From Candidatus Gastranaerophilales bacterium (GTDB taxonomy: Bacteria > Cyanobacteriota > Vampirovibrionia > Gastranaerophilales > Gastranaerophilaceae), in the NCBI GenBank assembly GCA_944323115.1, contig CALURG010000002.1:91448-155447 (forward strand): DNA of 64,000 nucleotides, read 5' to 3'. Shown here piece after piece: positions 37,936-46,073 of this stretch. The stretch's first letter is position 1. Each line of letters starts with the position of its first letter. The translations under genes and the position numbers were made by a program. The notes under the pieces were generated by a model. It saw only the letters and a list, made by a program, of their open reading frames with translations. It searched no databases and had not been told where the DNA came from.

Positions 37936-38924
37936 TGACACAAACTTTAAAATATCAGGTTCATGAATATTCAGATGAATATAAAAATATATTCAAAGGA
38001 TTGTATAATGACTTTAAAACAAAAGCCTACTCCGAATACAAATTTGAACTTGAACCGCTTGAATACGACGATTTTACGGCAAGTGTAAACGAAAATCTTA
38101 TCAAATGTCTCATTTTGTTTGAAGACTCAATACCAACTGCATTTATGGTTTACACTACAGAAATTAGTGAATCGCTTGAACTCAATATAATTCATTGTAT
38201 TGGAGATGAAAACAAAAATGAAAAAAGAAAATTATTGATGGAAAGATTTTTAGAGCTAAATTCTGAAATTTTAAAAGAAAAAGTAGTTACATACCCTATG
38301 CTTGGTTCACAAGAAGAATTTACACCTGAAATAACAAATTTCGGTTTTAAACTTGTAGGCCTTTCAGTGGTCAGATTTTATTTTAATAATGATGTTTCAT
38401 TAGAAATATTCAAAAAATTTAAGCCTCTTCCTTTATTGGATGGCTACAAAATCATAAGTTATGATAAAAAATATGAAAATGAACTTGTTAATGTTATAAA
38501 CACAGCTTTCAAAGACACTTCTGACGCACTTTTTGACCCAAGATTTTCGTCAATCGAAGGCAGCAAGGATATTTTGAATAAAATCACAATGGATATTTAC
38601 GGCAGATTTTTACCGGATTGCACATCTGTTCTGTTGTACAATAAAAAGCCTATTGGCGTTTGTTTTGCTAATATCACGGCAGGAAGAATAGCAAATATCC
38701 CTTTGATTGGAATTTCTAAAGAACACTGTTCAAAGGGCTTGGGATTGTCTTTGTTGCATACAACACTTGGCAAAATGCTTTCTAAGTACGGAAAATCGTT
38801 TTCAGAAGTAAATGCAAGCACGGAAACCGACAATTACCCTGCATTGAAAATGTACAGAAGACTGGGTTTTAAAGAAGACTATTATTATCCGCAGGCATAC
38901 AGGCCGATAGAACCGAAACAATAA
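37935..38924 (+). CDS. GNAT acetyltransferase, two-domain
   Basis: 329 residues. The C-terminal half is a standard GNAT fold with acetyl-CoA loop EHCSKGLGLSLLHTTL and the ending NYPALKMYRRLGFKEDYYY. The N-terminal half (1-150) looks like a degenerate second GNAT unit with SIPTAFMVYTT. It is coupled to ribBA by a TAATG overlap. The substrate is unknown; the link to riboflavin may be only positional. Confidence 0.85.
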   Translation: MTQTLKYQVHEYSDEYKNIFKGLYNDFKTKAYSEYKFELEPLEYDDFTASVNENLIKCLILFEDSIPTAFMVYTTEISESLELNIIHCIGDENKNEKRKLLMERFLELNSEILKEKVVTYPMLGSQEEFTPEITNFGFKLVGLSVVRFYFNNDVSLEIFKKFKPLPLLDGYKIISYDKKYENELVNVINTAFKDTSDALFDPRFSSIEGSKDILNKITMDIYGRFLPDCTSVLLYNKKPIGVCFANITAGRIANIPLIGISKEHCSKGLGLSLLHTTLGKMLSKYGKSFSEVNASTETDNYPALKMYRRLGFKEDYYYPQAYRPIEPKQ

Positions 38925-38974
38925 TCTTGTAAAAACCGGTTCATTTCACATATGCGACTCGCGTGTATAATATT

Positions 38975-40354
38975 CTATGCTACTCTGCCTTTAAAGCTTT
39001 TTTCAAGCTGTTGCTCAATTTGAGATTGAACATGGAAATTTTTGTTGCCGTTTTGCTGTTTTTCTCTGTATTTCATCATTGCATGAGGTACGATTAACCC
39101 GAGAAACATACAAGTAATACCCATATTACCTGCAACTGATGCTATTTTCATATTTCTGCATTGTTTAAGGAATTTTTCAAGAGCTTTTTCATCCTTTGGT
39201 GCTTTTTTAACTAATTTTTCCAAATACAAAGCAATATCATTTATATTATCCGGCTTGATATATTGGTGAGAATCAATAATATTGGTATTAATACCTTTGC
39301 CGGATAATTTTTGTAACCACGTACCATCGACAATAGTTTTTATTACACCCGATTGTTTAGCGGCTTTTATAACAGAATTGTCTTGATTCTTTGAATCATA
39401 CAAATATTCAAATAAAGCCTTTTTATCGCTCATAAGATTTTTTATTACAGAAATATCATCATTTATTTTTCCTGTTTTTATTGCTCTTTTCAATTCGTCA
39501 GATGAAAGGACTTCAGCATGCAAATCTATAGGTTTGCCCGCAAATTCACTAAGCTTTTCAATACCTTTTTGTACATATCTGCCGGCAACATAAAGGAAGA
39601 ATAACAGACTGCCTTCTTTGATTGCAGTTTCAGCAAATTCAATCTTTGTCCTAGAGTTGATAAGCCTTTCTCCAGTAATACCTGCATCAACAATAAATAG
39701 ATTTTTTACAGGATCAAACATAAAACTGCTGAGAGCAGAACCCAAACCTTTGAATGAAACATTTTTTGAAGGATTTTTTTTGTTTTCATTCTCTTGAATA
39801 GCAAAAGCCTTAAATGCAGGACTTTTGGCTATATTATTGTTATAAGCACTTTCTTGGGATTTCTTTGCCCAAAACTGTTTTTCAATTTGTTTTTTTGTAT
39901 AATACTGTTTTGCTTTTACTAAAGTAAAAAATGAGGCCAAAGTCAGAGCAGTAGCTGTAAAAAATTTGCCTAAAAACAGACCTCTTGCCAATTTTGTATT
40001 TTTTACTGCATCTGATAATGAAGCAGCAATCTCATCTCTGCCTTTTATGCTTTGTGCATATTTTTGAGCAACTGAAAGCTGTTCTTTATCTTTTAAAAGC
40101 CTTACATCAATATCAGGATTAATTTTTGCCAGTTTATATACAGTTTTATCAATACCCCATTTAAAAAACGGTAGACCGCCCATCCAAATAGCTTGAGTAC
40201 CGAATTCATCGATAAATCTGTCTTTTGCTTCTATTTTTCCGCCGGCTTCATAAGAAAATGCTGTCATACCGGCACTGTTTACTACATCTTTTGTAAATAA
40301 CGGTAATAATGAAGAGTGATCGCCAAATGCTGAAGTTAATTTATTAATAAACAT
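38975..40354 (-). CDS. Large unknown membrane-associated protein with NVSFKG motif
   Basis: 459 residues, unknown. Hydrophobic segments lie at about 130-147, 252-268 and 427-445, separated by lysine-rich soluble parts. A short motif KNVSFKGLGSAL is at about 200-212; I recall F-K-G motifs of this kind in other proteins of this lineage, which is inference. There is no typical signal peptide. It has an AAGGAA site. Upstream on the same strand is a possible 26-codon frame. Confidence 0.7.
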   Translation of the reverse strand: MFINKLTSAFGDHSSLLPLFTKDVVNSAGMTAFSYEAGGKIEAKDRFIDEFGTQAIWMGGLPFFKWGIDKTVYKLAKINPDIDVRLLKDKEQLSVAQKYAQSIKGRDEIAASLSDAVKNTKLARGLFLGKFFTATALTLASFFTLVKAKQYYTKKQIEKQFWAKKSQESAYNNNIAKSPAFKAFAIQENENKKNPSKNVSFKGLGSALSSFMFDPVKNLFIVDAGITGERLINSRTKIEFAETAIKEGSLLFFLYVAGRYVQKGIEKLSEFAGKPIDLHAEVLSSDELKRAIKTGKINDDISVIKNLMSDKKALFEYLYDSKNQDNSVIKAAKQSGVIKTIVDGTWLQKLSGKGINTNIIDSHQYIKPDNINDIALYLEKLVKKAPKDEKALEKFLKQCRNMKIASVAGNMGITCMFLGLIVPHAMMKYREKQQNGNKNFHVQSQIEQQLEKSFKGRVA

Positions 40355-40381
40355 TTATAATTCCTTTATACACAGATGGGA

Positions 40382-40462
40382 TTATAGACCCCATACAAGA
40401 TTCATAACTAATACAATTTTTCCGTTTTTTCTTAACTGTGTATTTCGTCGGTTATTAAACAT
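40382..40462 (-). CDS. Possible 26-residue basic leader peptide
   Basis: ATG at 40462 preceded by AAGGAG at proper spacing, 26 codons, TAA. The peptide is basic at first (MFNNRRNTQLRKNGK) and ends hydrophobic. It lies 27 bases upstream of the 459-residue gene, so it could be a leader or a short independent gene. The ribosome site is the only real support. Confidence 0.3.
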   Translation of the reverse strand: MFNNRRNTQLRKNGKIVLVMNLVWGL

Positions 40463-40567
40463 TTAATATTCTCCTTGATGTTATTTTAAATTAATGTGTC
40501 TGAATAATATTATGTGCTATTAAAAGCTGAAATATTGATATTTTGTAACATTGCAATTATATGAGAC

Positions 40568-40596
40568 AAAAAAGCCTTCCGAATTTATCAGAAGAC
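40568..40596 (-). terminator. Intrinsic terminator on minus strand in the gene-free gap
   Basis: On the minus strand GTCTTCTG pairs with CGGAAGGC (eight pairs, two G-U), with a seven-base loop followed by TTTTTTG. No annotated minus-strand gene ends here, so it may close a short RNA or the 14-codon frame at 40661-40705. In the 540-base gap 40463-41005 I otherwise see only this, that frame, and the promoter at 40815. Confidence 0.5.
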
Positions 40597-40660
40597 TTCA
40601 CAAAATCCGTTCTATGCTCATGCAAATTAATGCAATCTTTTCAAAATATTGCGAAGACTT

Positions 40661-40705
40661 CTAATTAGTATAAAATTGTCGTTTCTGGTATTTTCTGATT
40701 CTCAT
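40661..40705 (-). CDS. Possible 14-residue basic peptide or small RNA region
   Basis: ATG at 40705 with AAGG eight bases upstream encodes MRIRKYQKRQFYTN. The terminator at 40568-40596 follows. Either a micro-ORF or part of a small RNA; very short, hence low confidence. Confidence 0.2.
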   Translation of the reverse strand: MRIRKYQKRQFYTN

Positions 40706-40814
40706 GTGACTACCTTAACTAATTTTTAAGCACACAATTGTACTGTATACACTATATTTACACAAATAATACATTTTGTCCAGTACTTTTGTTACAAAAG
40801 TAGAAGAAAATATA

Positions 40815-40842
40815 TTGACATTATAAATTAAATAATTAATAA
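40815..40842 (+). promoter_or_regulatory. Putative promoter of the first MGMAASQ gene
   Basis: A perfect TTGACA (40815-40820) and TAATAA (40837-40842), spacing 16, about 165 bases upstream of the start at 41006. The leader is long and AT-rich. Confidence 0.4.
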
Positions 40843-41005
40843 AAATACAGGTAGCAAATACAGTGTAGGATACAATATTACAGGGTTATAAAATATTAAT
40901 GTAAACATTTTGTAACATAATAAGTAAAATTCCTAAAGTTTCTGCAAACACATGTCGATAAACATTACAGATATGCAAAAATAAAAAACTAAAGGAGTAT
41001 CAGCA

Positions 41006-42094
41006 ATGGGAATGGCAGCATCACAGGCCAGATATTTGAGCTTGACAGCCAGAAAAACCAACACAGAGTACGAAGGCCAGCAAATTAACCAACAAAGAAC
41101 TGCTCTGGCAAACCAAAGTGCAGGTTTGTTCAATCAAATGCTGGCACTCGAAGTGCCAACTCCACCAATGGCAACAGACTACACAAAGACTGTTTACACA
41201 TTTACTGATACTTCAACTTCAGAATCAATTTCATTAGACAGCATTTATAGAAATCCTACTGAAGCTTCAACAGGACAATATACTTACACAATATCGGGTT
41301 CAACAAAAAAAGCTTCTGTATTATCAAATATCGGAACAATAGTACCATCCGGCGAAAGTACAAACAGATATAATATTTCGCTGAAAGATGACAATTCAAC
41401 ATATCAAATCAGCGTCAACGGTGGTACCGCAATGACAATATACGGTCCAAACACATTTGACGGGCTGACACCTTATTTTCAAGACGCAGAAAAAGCAGGC
41501 GGAAATAACGACGAATCATCTTATCCTCAAGAAGGTGATTACTACTTCAAATATACAAACCCGCAGACAAATGTAGAATACTACATTCCCGCAACAGGCC
41601 CGGATATGACCGTCGAAGATTTAATTGCACAAGGCGAAGCAGATGGCGGTTTAAAAACATATTCTGCTCAAAGCTATGAAAAAGAAGAATTTTTCCATAT
41701 AGACGATGCGATTCTGACAACATCATCAGACGGTACGGGAAGATACGACTACATTTCATTTTATCCTGATGACCAATACGTAAACGGTGACAGAGAATCA
41801 GGTGAGCTTATTGAAAATGCAACAAGAATTACTTGCAAATTAACACAACAAACAATACAAGACGATGATGCATATGATGCAGCAATGGAAACATATACTG
41901 CAAAAAAAGCAATATACGACAAAACTATTGCTGATATTGATGCAAAAACAACAATAATCCAACAACAAGATAAAACATTAGAATTGCACCTTGATCAACT
42001 TGATACTGAACAACAGGCAATTCAAACAGAAATGGAAGCAGTTAAAAAGGTTATAGACAAGAACATAGAAGAAACATTTAAAACATTTGCATAA
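41006..42094 (+). CDS. MGMAASQ-family protein A (flagellin-like layout)
   Basis: 362 residues, no signal peptide, strong AAAGGAG site. Residues 1-50 form a helical segment (MGMAASQARYLSLTARKTN, EYEGQQINQQRTALANQ, then ALEVPTPP). Residues about 55-270 are a polar, Ser/Thr/Tyr/Asp-rich beta-type centre. Residues about 275-362 form a coiled coil ending LDTEQQAIQTEMEAVKKVID and KNIEETFKTFA. The ends are nearly identical to protein B at 42352 while the centres differ. This is the layout of self-assembling flagellin and hook proteins. Function unknown. Confidence 0.85.
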   Translation: MGMAASQARYLSLTARKTNTEYEGQQINQQRTALANQSAGLFNQMLALEVPTPPMATDYTKTVYTFTDTSTSESISLDSIYRNPTEASTGQYTYTISGSTKKASVLSNIGTIVPSGESTNRYNISLKDDNSTYQISVNGGTAMTIYGPNTFDGLTPYFQDAEKAGGNNDESSYPQEGDYYFKYTNPQTNVEYYIPATGPDMTVEDLIAQGEADGGLKTYSAQSYEKEEFFHIDDAILTTSSDGTGRYDYISFYPDDQYVNGDRESGELIENATRITCKLTQQTIQDDDAYDAAMETYTAKKAIYDKTIADIDAKTTIIQQQDKTLELHLDQLDTEQQAIQTEMEAVKKVIDKNIEETFKTFA

Positions 42095-42106
42095 TACTCC
42101 GATTTA

Positions 42107-42180
42107 GCCGGCTTTTAATGCATTTGCAAAATTAATGCATATCATATTAAGCCGAATGCCCAAAAGCCGGCCTTTATTTT
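42107..42180 (+). terminator. Terminator between MGMAASQ genes A and B
   Basis: GCCGGCTTTT (42107-42116) pairs perfectly with AAAAGCCGGC (42162-42171), enclosing a second hairpin (AATGCAT/ATGCATA-like), followed by CTTTATTTT. It begins 12 bases after the stop of gene A, so A and B are separate units. Confidence 0.7.
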
Positions 42181-42203
42181 AAATTGGAGCATACATCAAA
42201 CAT

Positions 42204-42302
42204 ATGATTTTTAATCGAAAAGGCTTTAAAAAAGCATTTAAACGCCTTTATAATAGAAAAAGAGTATATAAAGATAAAGTTTTGACATTAGTAAAAAAAT
42301 AA
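42204..42302 (+). CDS. Possible 32-residue highly basic peptide
   Basis: ATG at 42204 opens 32 codons, with Lys/Arg at about 40 percent (MIFNRKGFKKAFKRLYNRKR and onward). The only ribosome-site-like GGAG is 17 bases upstream, too far. The promoter of the next gene lies inside its 3' end. It may be chance in an A-rich region. Confidence 0.2.
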   Translation: MIFNRKGFKKAFKRLYNRKRVYKDKVLTLVKK

Positions 42303-42309
42303 TTAAATA
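42282..42309 (+). promoter_or_regulatory. Putative promoter of MGMAASQ gene B
   Basis: A perfect TTGACA (42282-42287) and TAAATA (42304-42309), spacing 16, about 45 bases before the start at 42352. It mirrors the TTGACA promoter of gene A. Confidence 0.45.
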
Positions 42310-42351
42310 AAAAGTAGGTTAGTTAGTAAGTTAAGAACGGAGACAAAATAT

Positions 42352-43323
42352 ATGGGTATGGCAGCATCACAGGCAAGATATTTAGGCCTGACAGCAAGAA
42401 AAACAAATGTTGAGTTTGAAGGACAACAAGTTAACCAACAAAGAACCGCTCTTGCAAATGAGAGTGCAGGTTTATTTAGAAGATTGTTGAGTTTAGAAGT
42501 TCCAACAGCTCCTTCACAATCAGATTACTATACAGATGAATACACATACAATGATCCCAACAGTTCTGACGGAAAAGTTACTTTGTCATCTATAACAGAA
42601 AATGCAGGTTCAAATCCTCAGACATATTCTGTTACACTTACGTCAAAAGAGACAGTTGCACAGTACGGTGCGTCAAAAGATCAAGAAATTTCTGTAATTG
42701 GCTCGGCAGGCAGTTACAAAATAAGGCTCTCAAATGGTAATCAATTTGATTTAGCCGGTCCGATATCAGGAATTTCAGAAACCGACGCAGAAGAATTTAA
42801 CAAAGCCGGAAATGTTTCATATAATGATCCTGCTGACACATATTACAGATATACAAATACAGCAACAAATACTACATTTTATATAAATGCAACAAAATCC
42901 GGATTTGACCCAGCAGATACATCATCGCAAACAGTAGATATGTTTAATATTATGCCTACTACACAAGATGTATCCAAAACAATTGAAAATGCGACTTTAG
43001 GTACAACTTCATCAGGTATATTTAACTCTATTTACTGGACGGATGAAAATGGCACACATTCATACAGCCTGACTCAATCACAAAACTATGATGAACAAGG
43101 CTATAATGATGCGATGGCACAGTATACATATGATAAATCGCAGTACGAAAAAGAAATTGCAGATATAAATGCAAAAACCGAAGAATTGCAAGAAACTGAC
43201 AGAACTCTTGAACTGCGTTTAAAACAGCTCGATACAGAACAAGAAGCACTTCAAACAGAGTTGGATTCTGTTAAGAAAGTCATTGACAAAAACGTTGAAA
43301 ATGTATTTAAAACATTTCAATAA
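42352..43323 (+). CDS. MGMAASQ-family protein B (flagellin-like layout)
   Basis: 323 residues, paralogue of protein A. Residues 1-52 match A closely (MGMAASQARYLGLTARKTN, GQQVNQQRTALANESAGLF, SLEVPTAP). The centre (about 55-225) is Ser/Thr/Asn/Gly-rich and unlike A except for a few aromatic positions (SDYYTDEYTY against TDYTKTVYTF; YYRYTNTATNTTFYI against YYFKYTNPQTNVEYYI). The end (about 235-323) is a coiled coil matching A, ending SVKKVIDKNVENVFKTFQ. GGAGA site, no signal peptide. Confidence 0.85.
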   Translation: MGMAASQARYLGLTARKTNVEFEGQQVNQQRTALANESAGLFRRLLSLEVPTAPSQSDYYTDEYTYNDPNSSDGKVTLSSITENAGSNPQTYSVTLTSKETVAQYGASKDQEISVIGSAGSYKIRLSNGNQFDLAGPISGISETDAEEFNKAGNVSYNDPADTYYRYTNTATNTTFYINATKSGFDPADTSSQTVDMFNIMPTTQDVSKTIENATLGTTSSGIFNSIYWTDENGTHSYSLTQSQNYDEQGYNDAMAQYTYDKSQYEKEIADINAKTEELQETDRTLELRLKQLDTEQEALQTELDSVKKVIDKNVENVFKTFQ

Positions 43324-43364
43324 TTAAATAACAAACAATTAATAAAGTAGATATGTGAGGATTT

Positions 43365-44192
43365 ATGTCATACAAAAACGACGGATACCTTGTAATAGCA
43401 AATAAATTCAGCAAAGCCAGTTCTGACGCAAAAGCTCAACTGTTTGAAACATACGACAGACTGCGAGACTTAACCGTAAGCGGTTCATCATTAGACGGTG
43501 CCGGTTTTGGTACGGCAGGAAGTTTCTTGTGGCAGATAGCACGTTTAATTTCACCAAGTGCATTTATGCCGGTTTTAGGCGGAAATACAACAATGAACAT
43601 TCCTGGCACATCTTACTGGTCCCCGATTAGCGGCGGTAACTCTATACTTGACAGCGGTTCGGCTGCATTTGGCATTACAGGATTAGGCAATTATCCGGGA
43701 TTTCCAAGCGGAGCTGCACCTATTGCATGGGGATTCGGAATGGATACGAGTTATTCAGACGGTTCAATCACAGGTGGTGCATCAAGCCTTTATAGCACAA
43801 GCAGTATCGGCGGATCAGTCGGCCTGAGTGCTGCCGCATACGGTGCCGGTGTAGCAACAGGATTCGGTGTACCTGGTACAAGCTGGCTGTTGCCGACAGC
43901 AGGCGTTGTTTCTGGATTTGCGGGTGTTGTACAAGCTATGGCTCCTTACATGGGTAGTTTCGGGCTGGGTGCAACTGTACTTGGTAACTTACTGCAAGGT
44001 ACAACTTCTGCGGGTTTGGCAGCTTATCAAAATATTTCCGGTAATATTCTTTCAAATGCAGATACAGTCCTTTCAAATAAAGTACGTAACATTGAAACTG
44101 TAGTAAAAATGTTGGATACTCAAGGCGATATAGTTAAGAAAATGTTAAAAGACGATATCGAAGGTGACAGCAAACAAGTACAAAATATGTAG
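43365..44192 (+). CDS. Glycine-rich protein of the MGMAASQ cluster
   Basis: 275 residues, not recognised. A helical start (residues 1-40, DAKAQLFETYDRLRDLTVSG) and a helical end (about 225-275, DTVLSNKVRNIETVVKMLDT) flank a centre very rich in Gly, Ala, Ser and hydrophobic residues (ITGLGNYPGFPSGAAPIAWG; later GLGATVLGNLLQG). The centre could be membrane-active or a glycine-rich surface-type domain. GAGG site; no signal peptide. It is 41 bases after gene B and is closed by a strong terminator. Confidence 0.75.
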   Translation: MSYKNDGYLVIANKFSKASSDAKAQLFETYDRLRDLTVSGSSLDGAGFGTAGSFLWQIARLISPSAFMPVLGGNTTMNIPGTSYWSPISGGNSILDSGSAAFGITGLGNYPGFPSGAAPIAWGFGMDTSYSDGSITGGASSLYSTSSIGGSVGLSAAAYGAGVATGFGVPGTSWLLPTAGVVSGFAGVVQAMAPYMGSFGLGATVLGNLLQGTTSAGLAAYQNISGNILSNADTVLSNKVRNIETVVKMLDTQGDIVKKMLKDDIEGDSKQVQNM

Positions 44193-44283
44193 TTTATCCG
44201 CATAGGAGCACAATGAAAGATATTACATATATAAGAACATTAAATAAAGTAATAACAAACAGATTTTTAATATTCTCAATAAT

Positions 44284-44318
44284 AAAAGGAATTGTAACTT
44301 TTTATTACAATTCCTTTT
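44284..44318 (+). terminator. Strong intrinsic terminator after the glycine-rich gene
   Basis: A perfect 14-bp stem (AAAAGGAATTGTAA / TTACAATTCCTTTT) with a seven-base loop. It closes the transcript of genes B and the glycine-rich protein. The 44193-44531 gap holds this terminator and a TATAAT at 44491; a frame starting at 44213 runs through the hairpin and is not accepted as a gene. Confidence 0.85.
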
Positions 44319-44490
44319 GTATGCACCCTAATATATTTAAGAATTATAAAAAAGTGTCGATATCTAATACAGAACACAAAAACTGTTTGGCTTTTTTAAA
44401 AGCAGCAGGGAGCAGCAATATAAATTACATATATTAAGAATTATTAATATTCTTATTGTATAAGAGCAATTTATATAAGTGTTCTGTTTT

Positions 44491-44496
44491 TATAAT
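44491..44496 (+). promoter_or_regulatory. Putative -10 element for the 90-residue helical gene
   Basis: A perfect TATAAT, 36 bases before the TTG start at 44532; the -35 is unclear. Confidence 0.3.
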
Positions 44497-44531
44497 TATG
44501 TGTAGGTCGTAAAGTGACCAAGGAGTCAACA

Positions 44532-44804
44532 TTGTTCTTAGATGCATTACAAACAAATCTTCAAAAGATAGTGAACTTCTTCGGGTATTTGATGGCTTAT
44601 TTCAGAAGACACAACCCTCTTCAAATACTTGTAAATCAAATTGTTACTATGGTAAAAGACTACCTGACAATGAACAGAAAGCTAAAAATGGCAAAGTACA
44701 GAGTCAATTACCAGTTGTATAAACTAAATCAAATGGAACAATTGATTGCAGAAAATAACGAACATGTATTTCTAAGAGGTAACAAAATCAATCTTCAAAG
44801 ATAA
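44532..44804 (+). CDS. 90-residue basic helical protein
   Basis: TTG start with AAGGAG six bases upstream. The protein is helical throughout, with an amphipathic N-terminal segment (FLDALQTNLQKIVNFFGYLM) and a basic second half (TMNRKLKMAKYRVNYQLYKL). No signal peptide and no recognised family. It is followed after 25 bases by the short MGMA paralogue and likely shares its transcript. It may be a partner or chaperone of the cluster, by position only. Confidence 0.65.
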   Translation: MFLDALQTNLQKIVNFFGYLMAYFRRHNPLQILVNQIVTMVKDYLTMNRKLKMAKYRVNYQLYKLNQMEQLIAENNEHVFLRGNKINLQR

Positions 44805-44829
44805 TTTTACTAGATAGGGTGGAAATGCT

Positions 44830-45153
44830 ATGGGAATGGCAACGTCACAATTAAGATTAATGTATTTAAATGCTTACAGACTTGATCTGGAGTATAAAAT
44901 GCAGCTTATCACTGAAGCAAAAATGAACCTGTCAAAGACTTGTACGGATTTGATTAACGTAGGTACAGACTTAGACGCAGATGACCCTATGGTAAAAATG
45001 CTTGAAGCACGTAAAGAACGTTTAAATATAATGGAAAAGAAACTCGATATGCAAATGCAGCAATATCAAACAAAACTGCAAATGATTAATACCGAGTACT
45101 CATCCTGTGAAAAAATGCTTTCTGACAATATCAGCAGGTCATTTAAATACTAA
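44830..45153 (+). CDS. Short MGMA-family protein C, without variable centre
   Basis: 107 residues. It starts MGMATSQLRLMYLNAYRLDL like proteins A and B (MGMAASQARYL), with EYKMQLITEAKMNLSKTC aligned to EYEGQQINQQRTALANQS. The second half is a coiled coil ending CEKMLSDNISRSFKY, aligned with VKKVIDKNVENVFKTF. It thus joins the two end segments directly. It is most like the protein at 16101, which also has DP-K in the linker (DDPMVKML; NDPRVKRL). GGTGG site. Its stop is two bases from the convergent protease gene. Confidence 0.8.
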   Translation: MGMATSQLRLMYLNAYRLDLEYKMQLITEAKMNLSKTCTDLINVGTDLDADDPMVKMLEARKERLNIMEKKLDMQMQQYQTKLQMINTEYSSCEKMLSDNISRSFKY

Positions 45154-45155
45154 TT

Positions 45156-45866
45156 TTAATCAGTATTTGTTTTAGACAATTTTGCATTTGCCAGTGAAAG
45201 TTTTATAAAATTTTTAGCCTCATTGATGGGTACTGCAAACCCTATCCCGATATTTGAAATGTTGTTATCAGGATTGTAAATTGATTGGCTGATACCGATA
45301 ACTTCACCATGAATATTTATAATCGGACCGCCGGAATTTCCCGGATTTATTGCTGCATCAGTCTGTATCTTATTTTTTGTATAATCTATGCGAGACACAA
45401 TACCGGTAGTTAATGTACCGCTGAAACCAAAAGGATTGCCAATAGCCAGAACCTTTTGACCTACTTTTACTTTCTCTGAATCACCCAGCTCTATAGTCGG
45501 GAGAATCTTATTTGTTTTTATTTTAATCAAAGCAAGATCATTATCTTTGCCCATAACTGATATTATTTTTCCTTTAAAGACTTCTCCTGTTGAAATAGTA
45601 ACTTGTACAGAAGGGGCATCCTCGACAACATGCGAACTTGTCAAAATAATTCCGCTTGCGTCAATTATACAACCCGTACCACTTGACAAGCCTTCTTTCA
45701 AATCTGCTTCGATTAAAACTACTGCGGGTGTTGATTTTTCGTATATTTTCGTTATCATTGCATCCTCATCATAAGTTGCATTATTAAGAATCCCACAATA
45801 ACCGCAATCTAAATTAAATAAATAACAGCATAAAAACAAGATAGTTATTGCCCAAAATTTACGCAT
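45156..45866 (-). CDS. HtrA/Deg-type trypsin-like serine protease without PDZ
   Basis: Signal peptide (RKFWAITILFLCCYLF) and a chymotrypsin-fold domain with the full triad: His in LTSSHVVED, Asp in KDNDLALIK, Ser in INPGNSGGPI. The protein stops at 236 residues, just after the protease domain, with no PDZ domain where HtrA/DegP would have one or two. It is thus a minimal exported protease. ATG at 45866 with GGAGAG is preferred over a start 13 codons upstream. It is convergent with the MGMA-family cluster. Confidence 0.9.
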   Translation of the reverse strand: MRKFWAITILFLCCYLFNLDCGYCGILNNATYDEDAMITKIYEKSTPAVVLIEADLKEGLSSGTGCIIDASGIILTSSHVVEDAPSVQVTISTGEVFKGKIISVMGKDNDLALIKIKTNKILPTIELGDSEKVKVGQKVLAIGNPFGFSGTLTTGIVSRIDYTKNKIQTDAAINPGNSGGPIINIHGEVIGISQSIYNPDNNISNIGIGFAVPINEAKNFIKLSLANAKLSKTNTD

Positions 45867-46073
45867 AATCGCTCTCCTCAAATCATATTTGGCTTTGTTG
45901 AACACATTATGAGTACTTATATGAATAAAATTTATATGAATATAGTGAACAAAAATGCTGATTAAATTAATTATAAAAATATTTATTTAAATTATAAAAA
46001 TTTATTTAACATTAATATCAAAATTTACTATTTTTAGATTTGTGTTCTATAATCAATAATAAGAGGCATTGTA

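Noticed and set aside
44284..44318. Repeat-like AAAAGGAATTGTAA arms as part of a CRISPR or mobile element
   Set aside because: Single hairpin, no further copies seen; it is a terminator. No CRISPR array was seen anywhere in the window.
44213..44437. Open frame of 74 codons with a good AGGAG site after the glycine-rich gene
   Set aside because: It runs through a perfect 14-bp terminator hairpin (44284-44318) and its product is Asn/Tyr/Lys-rich without a recognisable pattern; transcription should stop before most of it. A truncated short peptide cannot be excluded.
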